From: Beroe forskalii
Lineage: Eukaryota > Ctenophora > Nuda > Beroida > Beroidae
Direction of reading: 5' to 3'
NCBI GenBank assembly: GCA_011033025.1
Contig: WFMF01000092.1
Span: forward strand, 450,977-514,976
Length of the DNA stretch: 64,000 nt
This document shows, piece after piece, positions 58,876-64,000 of this stretch. Within the stretch, counting starts at the first letter, position 1. Each line of letters starts with the position of its first letter. A program made the translations under genes and the position numbers. The notes under the pieces were generated by a model that saw only the letters and a program-made list of their open reading frames with translations, was not told the DNA's origin and did no database searches.

Positions 58876-60345
58876 ATGTTTTCTGCGAAGCATGCCCGAC
58901 CTATCCCACTACTTAGTTCCGATCAAAGCTCGGAGGACGAGTTAATGGCTCCGACAAGAAAGCGACTTTCCTATACGGATTTGGTGAACAGTGAATCAGT
59001 GACGCGCCAGCACACCCTCACCTTGGTAACCGTGTGCTGTGTCACCTTCTCCCAGTCCCTGCAGCTGTACCTACCCCTGCTACTGACGGGAGAGGTAGAC
59101 TCCTCCGACATTACCCTCCTCCTCATCTCCTTCCCACTGGCGAGCTTCCTGGCTCCCCTCCTGGACACCCTCCTTCACTCCTGCCTCCCTCTCAACCGGA
59201 GGATGTGTGCTGTGCTGGTCTCCTCCCTGTCCTTCCTGCTCCTCTCAGTGCTAACCAAGGACTCTCTCCACACAGCAGTAGCGATGCGGTGTCTGGCTGG
59301 AGCATTGGTGGTTCCTAAGTCAGTGCTGATACAGCTGTGGAGCCACGTGTTTCCAGAATCCCAGCATAAAAGATGTCAGTTAGCAACATCATCAATCAGT
59401 ACAGCAGCATTAGCCACTGTTTTAATACTCATGATATGGTATGATGAAAATGATTACACTGTCCCAGTGGTATGTGTCATAGCATTCACTATGGTTACAT
59501 ACATCACTTCAGCAATTCTCTCTTTTTGGATTATTGAAAGCCCACTGATGCAACTCAATAATGGAAAATACAGCCGAATCATGGAATCTATAAAAGCATT
59601 CTTCAAAGGTCCTCACATAGACTCTCTTAAACTTCAAGAAATAGATTTCAGTGATGATTCAGCAACAGGTTTATGGAACCCAATGTTTCTTTATAATGCA
59701 CAGCATAACAACAGAAATGTATTGATACTGGGAATACACAAGTTTATATCTGGATTTAAGGGGGTAGTGATATTATGTGGCCTTGTAATACAGTGCAGTG
59801 GAAAAATGTGCACTGTAGATGACCATGGATTAAAGAACAGTAACGTGTATTTGATGATGAGCTGTTCAGCTCTTTTAAGTGCAAACTTTATACCTCTTCA
59901 GTTGAAATATCAAAACATTATTTCAAGCTTGATAGGAGCACTTTCGTTTGCCTTTTTGTCCACAGGGATCCTTAATGTAACTGGGCAGATAATTTGCTTG
60001 TGCCTTACACTGGCATCTTTCTCTTCATTGATGTGTACCATATCAAACATTATCTCAACAGTTTCAATATCTGTAGCTGGTGAGTGCCTACTTGGATTAT
60101 CAGTCACAACAGGTTTAATCATGGGTAAACTCACGGTCGATGCAGAACTTCAGTATGCATTGATAGCGTGCACAATTTTAATGAGCAGTGCATTCATATC
60201 TGGATGGTTGATACAGCTACCTCTGTGTAAGAATCTAGTTGGTGACAAGAAAATGATGGTAGAGATGGATGACCCACTAGTAGAGAACATTGAAATGGAA
60301 GAAGAAAGGAGAGGATCAGATGCTCTGCTGTCTGATGCAGAGTAA
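58876..60345 (+). CDS. 12-TM transporter-like membrane protein (MFS-like), 489 aa
   Basis: An integral membrane protein with about 12 hydrophobic segments: six between residues 47 and 218, a charged central loop of about 60 residues (SRIMESIKAFFKGPHIDSLK), then six between about 283 and 450. This 6+6 arrangement and length are usual for the major facilitator superfamily, but I recognise no subfamily signature. The N-terminus (RPIPLLSSDQSSEDE) and C-terminus (EEERRGSDALLSDAE) are cytosolic-type acidic tails with dileucines, which could sort it to endosomes or lysosomes. The ATG at 58876 follows an acceptor-like 'ttttccacag', so a 5' UTR exon may exist. Substrate unknown. The first copy at 42973 is frameshifted. 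Confidence 0.75.
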   Translation: MFSAKHARPIPLLSSDQSSEDELMAPTRKRLSYTDLVNSESVTRQHTLTLVTVCCVTFSQSLQLYLPLLLTGEVDSSDITLLLISFPLASFLAPLLDTLLHSCLPLNRRMCAVLVSSLSFLLLSVLTKDSLHTAVAMRCLAGALVVPKSVLIQLWSHVFPESQHKRCQLATSSISTAALATVLILMIWYDENDYTVPVVCVIAFTMVTYITSAILSFWIIESPLMQLNNGKYSRIMESIKAFFKGPHIDSLKLQEIDFSDDSATGLWNPMFLYNAQHNNRNVLILGIHKFISGFKGVVILCGLVIQCSGKMCTVDDHGLKNSNVYLMMSCSALLSANFIPLQLKYQNIISSLIGALSFAFLSTGILNVTGQIICLCLTLASFSSLMCTISNIISTVSISVAGECLLGLSVTTGLIMGKLTVDAELQYALIACTILMSSAFISGWLIQLPLCKNLVGDKKMMVEMDDPLVENIEMEEERRGSDALLSDAE

Positions 60346-60811
60346 TAATGCAACTGAAACTTAAATCGAGATTATACCTTACTACATGTCTTCATAAAAT
60401 TATAGCCTGTATAAAGGTTAATGGTTATGGGCAGGGCATATTCTGGACCACCATATTATAAGAGGGCCCATAGCCAGGATTTTCCGTGTATGGCCCTGCA
60501 CAGTGAGCAAGCTACAGCAGGGGTTTGGGGTACAGCCCCGGTGGGATTAGGGGGGGGGGCAGAGCCCCAGACAAATTTTGAAAAATAGGGCGTTCTTGAC
60601 TGTTTTTTGGAGGCCGAAAAATCGTGTGTAGTACACTTTGTGCTGCACAATCACCCTTGCCCAACTGATGACCCATGATAGCCCTAGAGCACTAACCTTC
60701 ACTTTCAGGCCTTAAATAACCTGTTAGACTCAAAATATGGTTCAGTCAGTTCGAAATGTGCAAGTTTAGTGTCAATTAATTGATGATTAATTGATAATTC
60801 ATTGTCGCCAT
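60346..60811. other. 3' flank of the transporter gene
   Basis: UTR and intergenic sequence shared with copy A. It has a G-run and 'gccccagacaaattttg' but no gene. No canonical AATAAA is seen close to the stop. Confidence 0.4.
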
Positions 60812-61520
60812 AAAGTCAACAAGAATTGCGCTCGTTTTCTCTAACTTCGGCGAGCACTTAAATTTCCCTCTCCCATTTAAAAATTAATGGTTACACATGC
60901 ATTGAGGATTCAATCTGATTATTTTTTTCAAAATGTGTTAATTTGTTTTTCCTCCACAAATTGTTTAAAATTGCTCGTTTTTCAAACATTGGTAAAATGT
61001 GGACTTTGAGCTTAAATTTTAGCAAACAATTTGATTGGCTAGCTAAAGCTTAACTTGCGCGTTGCCCTAACCAGTACCATGGTTTCACGCACAGAGTGTG
61101 CGGCGCGGCAAGCGCCCCTGGTTAAGGTATCTTGCGCGCACCACGCATGATGTTGAGCTGCAGTGCCGCACACAAAACTGGTCGAATGTCGATTTGTACA
61201 TCCATCCTGATCTTGCAGAGTGAATTGCGTGCGACTGCGCACGTAATTAAGGTTGCTACGCGACTCCACCTGATGGTACCATTGTTGACGAAATCTCCCT
61301 CAAATATGTGGACATCTCCCTCAAATTTGTGGACATCTCCCTCAAAATTTGTGGACATATCTCCCTCAAATTTTCCAGGCCCTTTTCAGAATTAACAGTA
61401 CGGATAAAGGTAGTATACACATCGCCCTAATTTTTGTCGACCCGATCCTCTCAAAATACAATACACGATCTCTGCTAACCCTCTCATTTGCCTTTTTGTT
61501 AAACAAAAACGCAATTGGAG
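60812..61520. mobile_element. repeat element with 'aagaattgcg' left end, copy B
   Basis: The same element as 44909-45622. The A/T-rich poly-T run of copy A (about 44928-44946) is absent here. Short tandem 'tccctcaaatttgtggacat' units lie at 61290-61375. Confidence 0.5.
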
Positions 61521-62460
61521 AGGGAAAAAATAGATTCCCAGTTGACAATTAATTGCCAAAATGCCATAACTAACAATTCAGTGTTTCCACTGCCTTCCAT
61601 CAAAAATCATGATTATTGCCAAAAGATTCATTTTCACCATTTTCACCAATGAATGATCATTCTCATCAATGAATTGCCATAGATGACAATAAAATCACAG
61701 CTGCCTTTGCCAAAAACTTGTCTTGGTCATCAGTGAACCCTGAGTCATGCCCTGACTCTAACACCAGCCAAAATGAAGTGTGGGGTTTGTTTAGGCTTTA
61801 GGGGTTGGATTAATAAGTTAAGCTTCATTTTCCTTACTAATGATCCATTTTTGACAATGATGATCATATTGAATTCATTGCCAATGATAGAAAGTTTAGT
61901 TAATCCATAATTGTCAATGTTGCCACTAATGTCAATGAAAATTTGTCAGATTCCCTACTGTGTACAACCTTTTGTCAATTGATGTATTGTGTTCAAATCA
62001 AGATGTCTTGTAACTTCCTCCTTGTCTGACCAGATGATATTTGTATACTTAAACATTTAACATTTATACATTTAAAGTGATAACCTTGATACCAAATTAA
62101 CACAAAACTTATTATGAAACTATACACCAAATTGTGGTAGGAAGAGTATTGAGGTGTCCACCTTATGAATTTAAACATATTTATTTTTCAAATTTGCCTC
62201 AAAGTGTTATAAGGCTCTAATTGTAGTGACAATTGACTTTGTACTTTTTGACTCTTGTCTGACCAGATAAAGCTCCCTAATAAAGAAAAAGAATTCCCAA
62301 TGATGCACAAGGACAAACTTATGACACTGAAGCTCATGAAACCAACACACTCCATTGTGGTAGGGGGCATTAAGTTAATAGGTTAGGTACCTTTTACAAA
62401 TATTTTATTATTTGGACCTTGCACGTTCTTTTAACAATGTCTAAACGTGGAATAATTGAC
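61521..62460. other. AT-rich stretch, exon-like pieces as in copy A
   Basis: It repeats the content of 45623-46593, including the two 'cttgtctgaccag' sites. The weak frame IKLPNKEKEFPMMHKDKL is kept. No complete gene model can be made. Confidence 0.35.
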
Positions 62461-62709
62461 AGAGTTAGCTTTTTAAAACATGGTCATATCATTTTGTTGC
62501 CTCACCAATCATTTGAGTATTCTGCCCTGTTTCAAACTACCAAGACTCTGGTGGAGACATCCGATCAAGACCTAAGGAATAAGGATAGAGCTGATGGAAT
62601 TAAGTTTTGTCGTCAATCTTATTATTTTAGAAGCGTACAGGAAATAGATAAATTTATGAGTGTTTGCCATCTGATTTATGCAGTATTTGGCAACAACCAA
62701 CAAACTTAA
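62461..62709 (+). CDS. possible terminal exon, copy B
   Basis: The frame RVSFLKHGHI continuing through QTTKTLVETSDQDLRNKD to GNNQQT is the same as 46565-46809, followed by AATAAA near 62728. In this copy the frame is open back to an ATG at 62419 (96 codons), so a small stand-alone gene is also possible. No family recognised. Confidence 0.4.
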   Translation, partial: RVSFLKHGHIILLPHQSFEYSALFQTTKTLVETSDQDLRNKDRADGIKFCRQSYYFRSVQEIDKFMSVCHLIYAVFGNNQQT

Positions 62710-63393
62710 TCAGTATTCAATCCTCAATAAACATTAAACAGGTTACTGCTTTGAAGAAACAAGGACGTTCCCCAGAAATAAATCCAATAACAATCTACAA
62801 AGAAGAATCTACAACACAAATTGTAAATATATAATATTTTGATAATGTCAACAACATCAAAAAAATTGTGCTGATGATTTTCAAAGATATCCTTGAAAGT
62901 GCATGGGACACTTGCTAAACACGTATATCCCTGTGTGGCTCGCGTGGCGCGCTTCCCCAGGGAAGTGCGCTGCGCGTACACACACCTATGCGGGCTTAGG
63001 AAATGGAACACAAGGTTATCTAAAAACATAAACCAAGACAAGAATTTAGAATAGCACAAAAATTGTTTGATTTGAAAATTAAAAAATTTCCAGGACATTT
63101 GTGTCGACGGACGTTTCCGCGTTTATTTTGTTTGACTGGATGGCGCAAAATGACGTCCGAAATCCTTAATCCAAATGCGGAACGTTGCGCCGCGCGCGAG
63201 GGTAGGGTAACATGAACATCTGATCTTACGAGATATGTCATGGAATTGAAAAACCTAAATCAAATTTACGCATTTTGCATTGACTGTGCTTACTCATATT
63301 TCGTGATAGACTCATTATTTCACGACTCCGCAAATCATGGCGCGCGCCGCGCGCGAGGGGGTCAGGCAACGCCTGACAACTCATATGTATGGT

Positions 63394-63854
63394 GGCCCAG
63401 CAGGCTCACTTTTTTTCACATGTGTTTTTTGTGTTTTAGGCGAAAAAAACACTAAAAACGTGTTTTAGACACAAAAATCATATAATTTTTACATAGTAAG
63501 TTTTTTCATGAAATTTGTGTTTTAGACGCATTTTTAGTGTTTTTGTGTTTTAGACGCTTTTTTAGTGTTTTTTGTGTTTTAGACACATTTTTAGTGTTTT
63601 TTGTGTTTTAGACGCGTTTTAAGTGTTTTTTGTGTTTTAGACATTTGTTTTCATGTTTTTCTGTTTTAGACACATTTTTCATGAAATTTGTGTTTTTAGA
63701 CGCGTTTTTACTGTTTTTTGTGTTTTAGACACGTTTTTCATGTTTTTTGTGTTTTAGACACATTTTTAGTGTTTTTTCTGTCTAAAACATAAAATTCATG
63801 AAAAACGCGTCTAAAACACAAAAACACATGTAAAAAAAGTGAGCCTGTTGGGCC
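63394..63854. mobile_element. TIR element filled with 'gtgttttagacac' tandem repeats
   Basis: The left end ggcccagcaggctcacttt and the right end aaagtgagcctgttgggcc are inverted with one mismatch over about 28 bp. The interior is a run of units such as 'tttttagtgttttttgtg', 'ttttagacac', and ends with inverted units near 63780-63830, so the whole can fold on itself. No coding. It marks the end of similarity with copy A. Confidence 0.7.
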
Positions 63855-63960
63855 ATGAGTGTTACAGAGTTGCCATCCAGGCGTTGCCTGGCCCCCTCGC
63901 GCGCGCGCCCCGCGCAGACAACGTCTGGCAAGCCCTAACCATGACCTTCCTAATACCCTT
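63855..63960. repeat. GC-rich palindromic repeat end
   Basis: ccaggcgttgcctggcc, a run of gc dinucleotides, then cagacaacgtctgg form paired palindromes, related to 8571-8650 and 63340-63385. Probably another short element terminus; the window ends soon after in a T/G run. Confidence 0.5.
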
Positions 63961-64000
63961 TTTTCGATACCTATTCGTCCTTTTTTTTTTTGGGGTTTGG

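Larger units (their letters stand above)
52665..63388. repeat. large duplicated region, copy B
   Basis: Same orientation and order as copy A (31619-47490): satellite, split MITE, Mutator-like element, transporter, repeat element, terminal exon, dispersed repeat. It lacks the 6.5-kb block of copy A and has its own 1.35-kb insertion (56587-57936). Its transporter gene is fully open. Confidence 0.8.

Overview
The window is nuclear DNA of a multicellular animal, probably a marine or aquatic invertebrate. Genes carry GT-AG introns (alpha-tubulin, a class II histone deacetylase, a glycine N-acyltransferase-like enzyme, a rhodopsin-class GPCR). Intergenic DNA is AT-rich and full of TIR elements, Helitron-like elements, a Mutator-like element and satellites. 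I cannot name the species. Single-base indels between near-identical copies suggest an incompletely polished long-read assembly, and some duplications here are probably assembly artefacts.

Layout. 1-3473: 3' part of an alpha-tubulin gene in five exons. 3474-6571: non-coding, with small TIR elements and hairpins. 6572-10131: an unrecognised secreted protein of about 834 aa in three exons. 10454-10906: a Helitron-like element. 10988-12885: a GPCR that lacks TM6 and carries a 939-bp TIR element at that point. 13424-26634: the last three exons of an HDAC6/10-like deacetylase. Its first visible intron holds both a large DNA transposon (13864-24722) and, directly after it, an acyltransferase gene (24756-25658). 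The transposon encodes a five-exon, about 1,377-aa transposase on the minus strand. That protein has two RanBP2-type zinc fingers, a C2H2 finger, a 15-residue repeat tract, a P-element-like catalytic core and C-terminal zinc fingers. 27552-29839: a Ser/Pro-rich gene with one unresolved exon.

29856-47490 and 52354-63388 are two copies of one region, about 5 kb apart. Each has head-to-tail or single Helitron-like units, a satellite of about 90 bp, a Mutator-like element with FLYWCH/MULE coding remains, and a 12-TM transporter-like gene. The transporter is open in the second copy (58876-60345, 489 aa) and frameshifted in the first (42973-44448). The first copy carries an extra block of about 6.5 kb inside its Mutator-like element; the second carries an extra insertion of about 1.35 kb. 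Between the copies lie a 1.18-kb TIR element with a TTA target duplication and a 21-bp minisatellite (50505-51705). The window ends in a TIR element filled with short T-rich repeats.

The strongest candidate for something undescribed is the transposon at 13864-24722. Its ends (39-bp TIRs beginning C plus eight G, 7-bp target duplication TATGATG), its intron phases and its domain order can all be read from the sequence, and I do not know a named family that combines them.
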